From the NCBI RefSeq assembly GCF_000317105.1, contig NC_019693.1, positions 5,643,227 to 5,707,226 of the forward strand: a stretch of DNA of 64,000 bases, given 5' to 3'. Source of the stretch: Oscillatoria acuminata PCC 6304 (GTDB taxonomy: Bacteria > Cyanobacteriota > Cyanobacteriia > Cyanobacteriales > Laspinemataceae). Both the position numbers and the translations under genes were made by a program. Below are positions 19,601-28,590 of this stretch, in pieces. Under the pieces are notes generated by a model. The model did no database searches and was not told where the DNA came from. It worked only from the letters and a program-made list of their open reading frames with translations. Positions within the stretch are counted from its first letter, which is position 1. Each line of letters begins with the position of its first letter.

Positions 19601-20341
19601 TAACTCCTGTTGCAGTTGCGTCACCACCGCCAATTGTCCGGTTAAATCTTCTGCCTGCGCCTGGGAACTTCTCTCCCGCCACTCCTGCAAAATACCGCGC
19701 ATTTCCCCCAGTAGGGAAAGGGTCAACCCTGCGAAAGCTTTCCCCCCGTTTTCAAAATCCGCTTTCAACACCTCCCGCAAGGCTAAAGCAAATTTATCCC
19801 GCAATTGTGTCGCTAGTTCTCGCACCACATTATCGGGTAATTCGACATTAGCCCCCGGACATAGCCAACTCTTTAACAAGTCCTGCCAATCTTCCTTTTC
19901 CAACACCGTCTGACCGACATAATCCGTGGTTCCCCCTTGAAATAGCGCGGTAATGCGGGTTTCCTGGAGGGGGGCCAACTGGGGATTTTTTACTTGTTTC
20001 AGGTTGTAGGCGACCTGCTGCCACGCTTCGAGGGTATATTTGGCGAGGATTTCTAATTTTTGAGTTGAGTGAGGATAGGTTCCCGCTTCGGCGAGGCTTT
20101 TGATAATTAAAGCAATGGCAAGCCCGATCGCTTCCGTTAAGTCATGATTTGCTAACTTTTCCCCACTATGTCGCAGGCGGACGGCGATAGTGTTGAGATG
20201 TTGGGGCACCATATCGTTGGCGACAATCCCCGCAGCAACAGAGGCGGCAATAGCACCTAACGGACCCCCGCACAGGGTCCCACCCACCACTAATGCACCA
20301 GCAGTCAACAATCGGGTTTTACGCTCTGTGAGAAGGTCCAT
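16634..20341 (-). CDS. STAND/NB-ARC NTPase with TPR array and C-terminal membrane helices
   Basis: 1235 residues. Order: an N-terminal Gly/Ala-rich hydrophobic segment (~10-45); a helical region with a coiled coil (~225-320); an NB-ARC NTPase with Walker A GIGGMGKST (~357-365), Walker B FLLVLDNLES and a winged-helix region; then eleven 40-residue tetratricopeptide repeats (~740-1180), ten of them near-identical (SLNNLGNAYYSLGRYSEAI...); finally two hydrophobic helices and a basic GGRFNRR end. STAND proteins are nucleotide-switched sensors; TPRs usually receive the trigger. No C-terminal enzymatic effector is visible, so signalling at a membrane or pore formation by the terminal helices are both possible. 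Defence or developmental signalling are the known roles of relatives. It follows pyrD on the same strand (140-bp gap). Confidence 0.88.
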   Translation of the reverse strand: MDLLTERKTRLLTAGALVVGGTLCGGPLGAIAASVAAGIVANDMVPQHLNTIAVRLRHSGEKLANHDLTEAIGLAIALIIKSLAEAGTYPHSTQKLEILAKYTLEAWQQVAYNLKQVKNPQLAPLQETRITALFQGGTTDYVGQTVLEKEDWQDLLKSWLCPGANVELPDNVVRELATQLRDKFALALREVLKADFENGGKAFAGLTLSLLGEMRGILQEWRERSSQAQAEDLTGQLAVVTQLQQELEENSQRFQVLGGQIESGFEAVLQELGVTQAEIAQMRTELQKELWRLAEDIREIGKILEDYFNRPEKPDLQPISFTLDTNPPNETNWQGREAELTTVNRWLDDENTKLGVIVGIGGMGKSTLAAKVYRQRTDFEDKLWLDLGRRPLYSIVARGILQQFGKLSPQELQQIEETRLTNVLVHCLQRRRFLLVLDNLESVLQDEGYKEFLQQWVGDCHHTEILVTTQISPNLVQDKPTELPLPGLSAEEGARLLRDLGVGGTAEELEGFVDQVNGHPLTLRLVAGLLYGEFGDGATLADLAELGIADVGALMSRLQGYHRREVVQLVAVLDASFNRLSEMWRRVLLSLVVFRQAFNADVASAMVGEAVAEKELRGLAKRGFLVAEAGGYTFQPLILDYLKFRVGDLREGHLQAIKFYKSRFKSRPEWQTVEDVREYLEVFYHGCELGEYEAAFDVIRQGDNVSYFLDLRGNNQLLAELYQQLMAHLQNRQGWRYTTSLTLLGNAYNSLGRYTEAIGFHDQSLEINRQIGNKQGEADSLNNLGNAYHPLGRYSEAIGFHEQSLEINRQIGNKQGEADSLNNLGNAYYSPGRYSEAIVFYEQSLEINRQIGNRQGEANSLIGLGNAYHSLGRYSEAISFHEQSLEINRQIGNRGGEAASLGNLGNAYDSLGCYSEAISFHEQSLEINRDIGNRQGEANSLNNLGKDYDSLGRYREAIAFHKQSLEINRQIGDRQGEADSLIGLGNAYYSLGRYSEAISFHEQSLEIQREIGDRGGEAASFNNLGNAYYSLGRYSEAIAFSEQSLAIFREIGNRGGEATSLGNLGNPYYSLGRYSEAISFPEQSLAIQRQIGDRRGEARSLNNLGNAYHSLGRYSEAIAFHEQSLEINRQIGNRQGEANSLNNLGSLYQKIGKIKEGFAASQQAQLIYQELGLPLDAYPIPNWMKKIAKFPQRGQFHLILCFMGGVIALPFFPFALILFVAIILYRLIGGRFNRR
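16907..18106 (-). repeat. Ten tandem 120-bp coding repeats
   Basis: The sequence repeats with an exact 120-bp period, so that identical words (for instance 'acctaaattgttta', 'cgcttcgctgtagcg') recur at the same offset in every unit. All units stay in frame and encode the TPR array of the STAND protein. Near identity between units indicates recent expansion or gene conversion. Confidence 0.95.
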
Positions 20342-20481
20342 CGCCGTCCCCCGGTCAATTGGAGTTTTTCAGCCTTATTCTACAGGATTAGAGAGCTTTT
20401 TGGGCAGAGTTAGCTTATCTCAATTCCGCTTGACGAAGGAACGCCTCAGCGAAACGGTCCAACGCCTGTTCTCCCCAACCG

Positions 20482-21618
20482 CTAACTCTTTCCAACTGCT
20501 TCGGCAATATTTGCCAATCCATTCTCCTCTAACTTCTGCACCAATCCTGCTAAAATGCGCCGGACCATCCAGGGTCCTTCGTAAATTAAACCTGTGTAAA
20601 TTTCTAACAAACAAGCACCTGCCGTTATCTTTTCCCAGGCATCTTCAGCAGTGAAAATTCCCCCAGTTCCAATGATTAGCATTTGTCCTTGGGTTTGTTG
20701 ATGAATATAGCGGATAATTTCAGTCGATCGCCCTCTTAATGGTGCACCACTCAATCCTCCCGCTTCTTCCGTAACCGGATTTCCCGTTAAATTAATCGTT
20801 TGGGTTTTTAATCCATCCCGGCGAATGGTCGTATTGGTGGCAATCATCCCCGCCAGTTGATAGGTTTGAGCCACAGTTATCGCCTCAGAAATCGCTTCCC
20901 ATTCCAAATCTGGGGCAATTTTGACTAATATCGGTTTAACCCCTTGATTCTCCTGTTGCAAGGCATCTAAAATTTCGGCGAGTTGCTTTCCTTCTTGCAG
21001 CGATCGCAATCCCGGAGTATTCGGTGAGGAAACATTCACCACAAAATAATCCCCCAACTCTTTCAACAGCCGAAAACTGCCTAAATAATCCCCCGGTGCT
21101 TCTTCTAATGGAGTGATTTTTGACTTGCCTAAATTAATCCCAATAATCGGGTTTTCCGAAGTAACTTGTCCCTTATCTTTATCCGCAGTCAGGCGGTTTG
21201 CTAAAGATTCTGCACCATTATTATTAAACCCCATGCGATTAATAGCCGCTAAATCCTGGGGTAACCGAAACATTCGGGGACGAGGATTACCCGGTTGAGC
21301 ATGAAACGTCACCGTCCCGAGTTCAGCAAACCCAAACCCTAAATTAGACCAACTTCCCCCTACCGTCCCATTCTTATCAAATCCTGCTGCTAATCCAATG
21401 GGATTGGGAAATTTGATGTTCCAGAGAGTTTGTTCTAACCGGGTATCAACAACTGTAGAACTGCGATTTAATTGGGACAAAATCGTGCTAATCGTGGCGC
21501 GATCGCGATTCTGATTCAACCACTCCATCACCTGCATCGTTTGATGATGCCACCACTCCGGGTCCGGTTGCACCCCGGAAAAAATTAGAGGACGTAGTAG
21601 CGTTTTATAAATATTCAA
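20482..21618 (-). CDS. pyrD: Dihydroorotate dehydrogenase (quinone), class 2
   Basis: PyrD oxidises dihydroorotate to orotate with FMN and passes electrons to quinone at the membrane; it is the fourth step of pyrimidine synthesis. 378 residues with the class 2 N-terminal extension (YKTLLRPLIFSG), GLAAGFDKNG, NRMGFNN, VNVSSPNTPGLR (with the catalytic Ser), KIAPDL, TNTT and IGTGGIFTAEDAWEKI. The homology-supported start is TTG 21618, with no in-frame ATG nearby upstream, suggesting modest translation. It lies between secA and the STAND gene, all on the minus strand. Confidence 0.95.
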   Translation of the reverse strand: MNIYKTLLRPLIFSGVQPDPEWWHHQTMQVMEWLNQNRDRATISTILSQLNRSSTVVDTRLEQTLWNIKFPNPIGLAAGFDKNGTVGGSWSNLGFGFAELGTVTFHAQPGNPRPRMFRLPQDLAAINRMGFNNNGAESLANRLTADKDKGQVTSENPIIGINLGKSKITPLEEAPGDYLGSFRLLKELGDYFVVNVSSPNTPGLRSLQEGKQLAEILDALQQENQGVKPILVKIAPDLEWEAISEAITVAQTYQLAGMIATNTTIRRDGLKTQTINLTGNPVTEEAGGLSGAPLRGRSTEIIRYIHQQTQGQMLIIGTGGIFTAEDAWEKITAGACLLEIYTGLIYEGPWMVRRILAGLVQKLEENGLANIAEAVGKS

Positions 21619-21677
21619 GGTTACAGATGTTAGGTAATTTTAAAAGAGTTTTAGGTGTGTTTTCCTCAACATTTGGA

Positions 21678-21813
21678 CCCCCCCTAACCCCCCCTTGCTA
21701 AGGGGGGGGACCGGAATTTTAGCTAAATTTTTACTCGGATAAAACCGACCTTAGCTATTAACTACCTCTTGTCCCCTCCCCTTGGTAAGGGGAGGGTTAG
21801 GGTGGGGTCCTCT
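21678..21813. repeat. Two C/G-rich hairpin repeats between secA and pyrD
   Basis: At 21678-21710 a CCCCCCCTT-GCT-AAGGGGGGG stem and at 21771-21813 a CCCTCCCCTTGGTAAGGGGAGGG stem followed by TTAGGGTGGGGTCCTCT. The second is the same repeat found twice at 46885-47021. Either could terminate secA transcription; they are also a dispersed family. Confidence 0.75.
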
Positions 21814-21863
21814 TTGTCCGCGAATTGGAATTTGGCCCCCAGTTTCTTCACCAACCTTCCGCT

Positions 21864-24677
21864 TTACCGTTCTGCCACAGCAGCTTGCGCTTGTTGCATT
21901 TGTGGCTGGAATTGGAACAGCGAATACACCACATTCCGACGAATCGCTGTCATCATGTCCAGGAACAACTCATACCCTTCACTCTTATACTCCAACAACG
22001 GATCTTTTTGACCGTAACTCCGCAACCCAACGGATTCCCGTAAGGCATCCATTTGTTGCAAATGTTCCCGCCATAGAGTATCGATTTGTTGCAGAATAAA
22101 GAACCGTTCCGCTTGGCGCATCAATCCCGGTTGAATGCGATCGACTTGCGCCTCTTTCAAATCGTAAGCAATCCGGATTTGTTCTTGGAGGAAGGTTTTA
22201 ATTTCGTCAATGGATAAGTCTTCCAATTGAGACGGTTCCAAATCCGCTAACAGATAGACAAACTCTTTGACCTTATCCACCATTTGATCCAGTTGCCATT
22301 CTTCCGAAGGTAAATCGGGGTTGACGTAGGCTTCCACGATATCATCCATCGTTTGTTCTGCGTACTTAATCACCTGTTCTTTCAGGTCTAATCCTTCTAA
22401 AACTCGGCGACGTTCGGCATAGATGGCGCGCCGTTGGTTGTTCATCACCTCGTCATACTCAAACACCTGTTTCCGGATGTCGTAGTAGTAGGTTTCCACT
22501 TTTTTCTGTGCGCCTTCCAGGGAACGAGTCAGCATTTTAGACTCGATCGGCATATCTTCTTCCACCCGGAACATATTCATCATGGACTCGACGCGCTGGC
22601 CGCCGAAAATCCGCAATAAGTTATCTTGTAAACTGAGGAAGAATTTGGTGGAACCTGGGTCACCTTGACGACCAGCACGTCCCCGTAATTGGTTATCAAT
22701 CCGGCGGGATTCGTGCCGTTCAGTCCCGATGACGTGCAATCCCCCGAGTTGAATCACTTCTTGATGTTCACTGCTGGTAAACGTTTCGTATTCTTCACGA
22801 ATTCGGTTATAGATATCCCGGAGTTTTTGAATTGCAGGGTCTTCGGTGGGGGCTTTTTCCGAGGCAACAGCCACTTTATCTTCCGCTTCTAATTCCGCCA
22901 GTTTCCGTTCCCCATATTGTTGGACCGCAAACTCTACCGCTTCCTTGAGTTGCTGTTCCGTTTCCCGCGAAAGTTGGGTGGGGAAAATTTGTGGGGAGAC
23001 TTTCCAAGTTTTGACTTTCTTCTCAGAAGTTGCCGCAAACCCTTCCGGTTTATTGCGGGTATCGAGCCCAGCCACTTTAGGCGCATTTATATCCCCTTCT
23101 TCCTCTGGTCGCACAATCCGAGGTAGCAGGTATTCCCGCACTTTCAGGCGGGCCATATATTCGGCATTCCCCCCAAGAATGATATCGGTTCCGCGACCCG
23201 CCATGTTGGTGGCGATGGTCACGGCCCCTTTGCGACCCGCTTGAGCGACAATTTCTGATTCCCGTTCGACGTTTTCCGGTTTGGCGTTGAGCAGGTTGTG
23301 AGGAACTTCCAGTTGATTCAGCAGGCGGCTGAGCACTTCGGATTTTTCTACGCTGGTGGTTCCCACCAATACCGGGCGTCCCTCTTGGTGCATTTCCGCA
23401 CATTCTTGGGCGATGGATTTCCATTTCCCTTCCTCACTTTTATACACCACGTCGGACATATCTCGACGTTGGAGGGAGCGATTCGTGGGAATCACGGTCA
23501 CTTGGAGGTTATAAATTCGCTCAAATTCGGCTTCTTCTGTTTTGGCGGTTCCGGTCATCCCAGCTAACTTAGGATACAACAGGAAAAAGTTTTGATAGGT
23601 AATGGTCGCCAAGGTTTGAGTTTCCGGTTGGATTTCCACTCGTTCCTTTGCCTCGATCGCCTGGTGTAATCCATCACTCCAGCGCCGTCCGGGCATCACC
23701 CGTCCGGTAAACTCATCCACAATCACCACTTCATCCTGTCGGACGATATAGTTCACATCCTTGATAAACAGTTCCTTGGCTTTAATCGCATTAAAAATAT
23801 AATGCGCCCAAGGATCCGCCGGGTCATAAAGGTCCGTCACCCCCAGCAATTCCTCTGCTTGGGCAAACCCTTCATCGGTCAGCAGGATATTCCGAGCTTT
23901 TTCATCTACCTCATAATGCTCCTCAGCATTCAACGCCATCGCAATTTCCGTGGCGCGGGTGTATTTCTCAGTGGGGCGTTCAATCTGCCCGGAAATAATC
24001 AAAGGGGTCCGCGCTTCGTCAACGAGCACCGAATCCACTTCATCGATGATGCAGTAATTGAAGGGCCGTTGCACCACCTCTGCCATCGAAGTTGCCATGT
24101 TATCCCGCAGATAGTCGAACCCCAGTTCAGAGTTCGTGCAGTAGGTGATATCGCAGGCGTAGTTTTTCTTGCGTTCCGTGGGGGACATTCCCTGTTGAAT
24201 CAGTCCCACCGATAACCCGAGGAACCGATGGACTTGTCCCATCCATTCCGCATCCCGTCGGGCGAGATAGTCGTTAACGGTGACGGCATGGACGCCTTTG
24301 CCATTTAATGCATTTAAGTAAGCCGGTAAAGTGGAAACGAGGGTTTTTCCTTCCCCGGTTTTCATTTCGGCAATCTGCCCTTCGTGCAGGATGGTCCCCC
24401 CAAGCAACTGCACATCAAAATGTCTCATCCCCAAAACTCGCCTAGCGGCTTCTCGGACCACCGCAAAGGCTTCGGGGAGGATGTCATCCAGAATTTCTTT
24501 TTCTTGGGCGATGGTTTTGGCTTTAGAGAGCAGTTCTTTGAATTCTGCTGTCTTAGCCGTTAGTTGTTCATCGTCGAGGGCCTGGATTTCTTCTTCAAGG
24601 AGATTGATATCAACGACGGTAGGTTGATATTTTTTTAACTTGCGTGCGTTGGGGTCGCCTAGCAGATTTTTAAGCAT
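21864..24677 (-). CDS. secA: Protein translocase ATPase SecA
   Basis: SecA drives preproteins through SecYEG into the thylakoid lumen and periplasm by ATP hydrolysis. 937 residues. Visible blocks: Walker [23 protein letters not shown], the DEAD-type box [64 protein letters not shown]-x-LGGN and the helicase motif [13 protein letters not shown]. The C-terminal zinc-binding tail of proteobacterial SecA is absent, as in other cyanobacteria. Start ATG 24677. Downstream repeats separate it from pyrD. Confidence 0.98.
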   Translation of the reverse strand: MLKNLLGDPNARKLKKYQPTVVDINLLEEEIQALDDEQLTAKTAEFKELLSKAKTIAQEKEILDDILPEAFAVVREAARRVLGMRHFDVQLLGGTILHEGQIAEMKTGEGKTLVSTLPAYLNALNGKGVHAVTVNDYLARRDAEWMGQVHRFLGLSVGLIQQGMSPTERKKNYACDITYCTNSELGFDYLRDNMATSMAEVVQRPFNYCIIDEVDSVLVDEARTPLIISGQIERPTEKYTRATEIAMALNAEEHYEVDEKARNILLTDEGFAQAEELLGVTDLYDPADPWAHYIFNAIKAKELFIKDVNYIVRQDEVVIVDEFTGRVMPGRRWSDGLHQAIEAKERVEIQPETQTLATITYQNFFLLYPKLAGMTGTAKTEEAEFERIYNLQVTVIPTNRSLQRRDMSDVVYKSEEGKWKSIAQECAEMHQEGRPVLVGTTSVEKSEVLSRLLNQLEVPHNLLNAKPENVERESEIVAQAGRKGAVTIATNMAGRGTDIILGGNAEYMARLKVREYLLPRIVRPEEEGDINAPKVAGLDTRNKPEGFAATSEKKVKTWKVSPQIFPTQLSRETEQQLKEAVEFAVQQYGERKLAELEAEDKVAVASEKAPTEDPAIQKLRDIYNRIREEYETFTSSEHQEVIQLGGLHVIGTERHESRRIDNQLRGRAGRQGDPGSTKFFLSLQDNLLRIFGGQRVESMMNMFRVEEDMPIESKMLTRSLEGAQKKVETYYYDIRKQVFEYDEVMNNQRRAIYAERRRVLEGLDLKEQVIKYAEQTMDDIVEAYVNPDLPSEEWQLDQMVDKVKEFVYLLADLEPSQLEDLSIDEIKTFLQEQIRIAYDLKEAQVDRIQPGLMRQAERFFILQQIDTLWREHLQQMDALRESVGLRSYGQKDPLLEYKSEGYELFLDMMTAIRRNVVYSLFQFQPQMQQAQAAVAER

Positions 24678-24805
24678 ATCAGGACAGTAGCGCTACTTTT
24701 AAGAGGGTTTGATTCAGCCAGTTTTATGTCCCGTATTTTACACAGCTTGGCTGACGGGAGTTGGAACTGATATGAATTTTATCATTTCTACCGAACGGAT
24801 GAGTG

Positions 24806-24861
24806 GATTGGGGAGATGGGGGGGATTGGGGAGATTGGGGAGATTGGGGAGATTGGGGAGG
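24806..24861 (+). repeat. (GGGGAGATT)n nine-base tandem array
   Basis: About five to six copies of GGGGAGATT with small variations. A complementary-looking CCCCATCCT array lies at 25243-25311, so the two may be the ends of one inverted structure. Overlapping 'WGDWGDWGD' reading frames are an artefact of the repeat. Confidence 0.85.
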
Positions 24862-24868
24862 ATATCCT

Positions 24869-25240
24869 CGTGACTTGGCTCTGCCGAGTCACGCACGATC
24901 AGCGGCTCTGCCGCCTGGAGCGGGACTGGAGCTTAATCTTCCAAGGAGGCATAACTTGCGCTTAGGTCAAGTTACGAGGAGTTAATATCAGCAATTCTCA
25001 TTTTGACCAGCATCCTGTCCAGGAGGCCAAACCTTGAACGAAGGAATGGGGCTTTCAAGAAGCACTCTTGAGACTGTTCTCAATAAGATTGAGCAAAATT
25101 TCCATAATGAGAATTGCTGGAGTTAATATCTTGTTCATTGCTGTAGCCGGAACACGGGTATTTGGCGGCTTCATCGCCTGTTTACGGACTGGAGGCAGAG
25201 CCTCCAGATGGCATGACTTGGCAGAGCCAAGTCACGAGGA
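24869..25240. repeat. Composite inverted-repeat region upstream of secA
   Basis: Left side: CGTGACTTGGCTCTGCCGAGTCACG (in part, 24869-24893) and GCGGCTCTGCCGCC (24902-24915). Right side: the inverted counterpart GGCAGAGCCAAGTCACGAGGA (25220-25240, in part) and GGAGGCAGAGCCTCC (25191-25205). Nested inside are CAGCAATTCTCATT (24989-25002) and its complement (25106-25119). No gene is visible in the ~630 bases between the cytochrome gene and secA. A relative of the 'ggctctgccg' hairpin is at 48619-48665. Confidence 0.7.
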
Positions 25241-25312
25241 TTTACCCCATCCTCCCCATCCTCCCCATCCTCCCCAACTCCCCCACCTTCCCCATCCTCC
25301 CCATCTCCCAAA

Positions 25313-25855
25313 TCACTCACCATTCTCCCACTCTGGGGTTAGGCTGCGAAAATTGTATTGCTCACTCCCAGGATGGCATTGGATGCAGGTTCTCAGGGTG
25401 AGGGGTTCGGGGAGTTCGACCCTCGGATGGAGGGCTTTGAAATAGTTGGAGTCGGCGATGCGATACGGGATGGCTGTGTCGGGCGTTTGGAGGCGGGAGA
25501 AGATTCTCAGGTAATTCCAAATGACTAGACGACCCGGATCGACGAGGGGGGGGATTTGGATGCCGTAGTGGTTGGTGTCTTGGATGATGTCTCGCCAGGT
25601 TTCGGTGGGGAAGATGGCTGGAGGGGGGGCGATATGGCAAGTGGCGCAGGTATTGAGGTAGAGTTCTTGTCCGAGTTGCAAGGTTTCGGGGACGGGATCT
25701 ACGGTGGGGATGCGGGGAGGCTCGATCGCCTCGGCAAGTTGCCAGGAGATGATGACACTCCAAAATAGGAGCAAGAGAAACAGGACGAAGGGCGATCGCA
25801 CCCCCTGCCGTCGGAAGATTTTTGTTCTTATAAACCTTAATATCATGTTGATCAT
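25313..25855 (-). CDS. Membrane-anchored diheme c-type cytochrome
   Basis: About 180 residues. An N-terminal basic region and one transmembrane segment (FVLFLLLLFWSVIISWQLAEA) lead to a soluble domain with two CxxCH haem-binding motifs, CATCH and CIQCH, about 80 residues apart. This is the layout of small cyanobacterial diheme cytochromes of unknown redox partner. The start is uncertain: ATG 25855 is used; TTG 25864 and ATG 25846 are in frame. The stop falls inside the C-rich tandem array region. Overlapping frames on the same strand (25362-25877) are shadows. Confidence 0.8.
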   Translation of the reverse strand: MINMILRFIRTKIFRRQGVRSPFVLFLLLLFWSVIISWQLAEAIEPPRIPTVDPVPETLQLGQELYLNTCATCHIAPPPAIFPTETWRDIIQDTNHYGIQIPPLVDPGRLVIWNYLRIFSRLQTPDTAIPYRIADSNYFKALHPRVELPEPLTLRTCIQCHPGSEQYNFRSLTPEWENGE

Positions 25856-26048
25856 GGAGCGCAAATTGATAACTCAAGCTAGAGGGATGGATGCTGGAAA
25901 CTTACTCAATCGCTTCTGATACTCAATACTCCATCCCTCCCTTTTAACCGTTCAGGACTGACGCATCTTTTCAGAACCCACCCTAAATAATTTAGAGGCG
26001 ATTCGCTTTCTCGCCCCTACATTTACGGGTAATGCGTAAGTCCTACGG

Positions 26049-26960
26049 TTAAGGAATGGGAATCGATCGCAAGAGTTGCTCCACAATGGTTTTAGCACGC
26101 CGTCCCCCGGAAGGAATCAGGCGGTGGCAGAGGACATGAGGAGTTAAAAATTTGACATCATCAGGAACAGCATAATCTCGACCCTCCAGAAAAGCTAGTG
26201 CTTGGGTGGCGCGTTGCAAGGCGAGGGCACCCCGGGGACTGACGCCGAGGGTAATATCCTCAGACTCTCGGGTAGCGCGGATTAAATTAACGATATATTG
26301 CTGCAAGGAGCGATCGACCCGCACCTGAGAACAAAGGCGTTGCAGTTCCAAGATTTCATCCAGTTCTAGACAGGGTTGCAAATCCCGGAAGTTGGACCCT
26401 TTGTGTTCCAGACGTTCCAACATTTGCAGTTCTTCGGCTTCGCTAGGATACCCGATGGAAAAGGACAGGGTAAAGCGGTCCATTTGGGCTTCCGGTAAGG
26501 GAAAGGTCCCTTGATACTCAATGGGGTTCTGAGTCGCAATCACAAAAAAGGGATGGGAAACAGTCCTAGCAACGCCATCGACGGTGACTTGTTGTTCTTC
26601 CATCACCTCTAACAAGGCCGACTGGGTGCGGGGAGTGGCCCGGTTAATTTCATCAGCTAGAAGGATATTGGTAAAGACGGGACCGGGGAGAAATTGAAAC
26701 TCGCCGCTATTGGGGTTCCAGATATTAGTCCCGGTGATATCGGTGGGTAAGAGGTCCGGGGTACATTGGATCCGTTTAAAGTCTCCAGCGATGGAACGCG
26801 CCAGAGATTTGGCAATCAGGGTTTTGCCGACGCCGGGGACATCTTCGAGCAAGGCATGGCCCCCGCTGAAGAGGGCCACGAGTACGAGGCGAATGGCATC
26901 GGTTTTGCCGACAATGGTTTGACTGAGGTTGTGGGTTAGTTTTTCTACACGGTCTCTCAT
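26049..26960 (-). CDS. MoxR-family AAA+ ATPase
   Basis: 303 residues. Walker A GVGKTLIAK, Walker B LLADEINRA, sensor region FVIATQNPIEYQGTFPLPEAQMDRF (in part) and the C-terminal AAA lid (LGVSPRGALAL, DDVKFL). MoxR ATPases usually act as chaperones that mature a partner enzyme or a von Willebrand factor A protein, and are commonly followed by a DUF58 gene. Here no DUF58/VWA gene is adjacent in the window, so the partner is unknown. Start ATG 26960. Confidence 0.92.
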   Translation of the reverse strand: MRDRVEKLTHNLSQTIVGKTDAIRLVLVALFSGGHALLEDVPGVGKTLIAKSLARSIAGDFKRIQCTPDLLPTDITGTNIWNPNSGEFQFLPGPVFTNILLADEINRATPRTQSALLEVMEEQQVTVDGVARTVSHPFFVIATQNPIEYQGTFPLPEAQMDRFTLSFSIGYPSEAEELQMLERLEHKGSNFRDLQPCLELDEILELQRLCSQVRVDRSLQQYIVNLIRATRESEDITLGVSPRGALALQRATQALAFLEGRDYAVPDDVKFLTPHVLCHRLIPSGGRRAKTIVEQLLRSIPIP

Positions 26961-27004
26961 AATTAGCTCAATATCACCCAGGGTTATCTTGGCAAGATAG
27001 GTCT

Positions 27005-27350
27005 GTTAAAACCCGCAGGCTAAAGCCTGGGGCTATACGGACGAAGCCTGCCTACGCAGGCTAAGAAAGAAAATCGAGTTTTAACAACCGGATTTGGTAT
27101 TATTTTGGACTCGATGATCGGGCATGGAGAACAGATCCCTGTTACCAGCTTACGGTTAAATTGGGTGATACTCCATGCTGGTACTCATCGCTCTGTAAAA
27201 ACCCAACATGAATAGCCCGCGCAGGCGGGCTTTGTCCGTATAGCCCCACCCTTGAGGGTGCGGGTCTTTCTGTGTAAGTCTAATATGAATAGCCCGCGCA
27301 GGCGGGCTTTGTCCGTATAGCCCCACCCTTGAGGGTGCGGGTCTTTCCGG
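27005..27350. repeat. 77-bp tandem duplicate plus inverted relative upstream of moxR
   Basis: Two copies begin at 27208 and 27285 (GAATAGCCCGCGCAGGCGGGCTT..., containing hairpin GCCCGC-GCAG-GCGGGC and CACCCTTGAGGGTG). A diverged copy in the opposite orientation lies at about 27005-27055 (GGGGCTATACGGAC). A fourth copy is at 51763-51820. The second copy ends five bases before the ribF stop codon. The intervening 390 bases between ribF and moxR contain no gene. Confidence 0.85.
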
Positions 27351-27351
27351 A

Positions 27352-28389
27352 TTACTCCTGGGCGCTTAACAGGGTTCTAGCGGTGTCGCAGTCGGTTTGG
27401 ATTTGAGCTTTGAGTTGGTCTAGGGAGTCAAATTTTTGTTGGGGACGCAAAAAGTGCTCTAGGTGCAATGTCAAGGTTTTCCCATATAAATCCCCTGACC
27501 AATCTAATAAATGGACTTCGACGGTGGGGGTGGCGATCGCATCCACAGTGGGACGAGTCCCAATATTCAGTGCACCCATCAACCCGTTTTCTTCACCGAG
27601 GCTGGATGCACCATAAACCCGCACGGCATAGACGCCGTGGCGAGGTAGAAATTTTTCTGGCGGAAGTTGCAGGTTGGCGGTGGGAAATCCAATGGTGCGG
27701 CCGATCTGCTTGCCTTGCACCACTTCTCCAATCAGGCTGTAGGGTCGTCCCAGAATGGAGTTGGCTTGTTTGAGGTTGCCTTCGAGGAGGGCTTGGCGAA
27801 TGGCAGAACTACTAATCCGATCGCCATTAGCAGTTTGTAAGGGAACCAGGTGAACCGTGACCCCGTAACGAGCGGCGATCGCCTTAAGTTCAGTCACAGT
27901 ACCTGAACGTTGCCGCCCAAAACAAAAATCTTGCCCCACACTAATCTGTTGAGCATTGAGATGTCTGACCAGAATTTCTTCCACGAAGGCTTCTGGGGTC
28001 ATATTAGCTAAATCCTGGTCAAAAGGCAGCAAAACAAGCTGTTGAACCCCGATTTCTTCTAAATATTTAACCTTTTCACTCAGGGGGGTTAACAGACTAC
28101 GCCGTTGCCCAGAAAAAAATTCTTGGGGATGGGGATTAAAGGTAACGACGGTGGGGTAGGGTTCTAAACTTGTTTCTTCGGCATCATCCAGGGATGCCTT
28201 GGAATTGGGGGGGAAATTTTCCCCATAGCTTTCTCCCGTCAGAGGAGGGACAGAAAGCGGCTGACGGCGCAAGGACGGACTTAAAATAGGCTGCATGACC
28301 TGTCTGTGTCCCTGATGAATGCCATCAAAATTTCCCAGGGCAACAGAGGCGGGAGTCAGAGCCGTTGTTAGAGAAGAGGTAATCCACAC
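27352..28389 (-). CDS. ribF: Bifunctional riboflavin kinase / FAD synthetase
   Basis: RibF phosphorylates riboflavin to FMN and adenylates FMN to FAD. 345 residues: the FAD synthetase domain first (VALGNFDGIHQGH nucleotide-binding motif, VVTFNPHPQEFF, SSAIRQALLEGN), then the riboflavin kinase domain (GKQIGRTIGFPTANL, GVYAVRV, NIGTRPT). About 40 residues of low-complexity sequence (after QPILSPSLRRQ) interrupt the FAD synthetase domain; they are encoded in frame and look like a tolerated insertion. The start is GTG 28389; an ATG nine bases upstream is followed at once by TAA, so translation cannot begin there. Confidence 0.95.
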   Translation of the reverse strand: MWITSSLTTALTPASVALGNFDGIHQGHRQVMQPILSPSLRRQPLSVPPLTGESYGENFPPNSKASLDDAEETSLEPYPTVVTFNPHPQEFFSGQRRSLLTPLSEKVKYLEEIGVQQLVLLPFDQDLANMTPEAFVEEILVRHLNAQQISVGQDFCFGRQRSGTVTELKAIAARYGVTVHLVPLQTANGDRISSSAIRQALLEGNLKQANSILGRPYSLIGEVVQGKQIGRTIGFPTANLQLPPEKFLPRHGVYAVRVYGASSLGEENGLMGALNIGTRPTVDAIATPTVEVHLLDWSGDLYGKTLTLHLEHFLRPQQKFDSLDQLKAQIQTDCDTARTLLSAQE

Positions 28390-28590
28390 GGTTTACATTT
28401 TGACACATAAATGGAAACTCCCCAAACTGTAGCCAAAATTTCTCCGGTGAAAATTATGCTGATGTTGAAAATTCTTAGGGGCGATCGCCCGTAAGCTAGG
28501 GTGATGCTTCAGCAGCGACTGGACAATTCCATCTCTACCTCAGTGATGTTGAAGCCTCACCCGCTTTGTGTTTAGACTGACCTATGTGGA

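Noticed and set aside
24803-24985. 60-codon frame with WGDWGDWGD repeats
   Set aside because: Produced by translation of the nine-base tandem array; it runs on into an inverted repeat.
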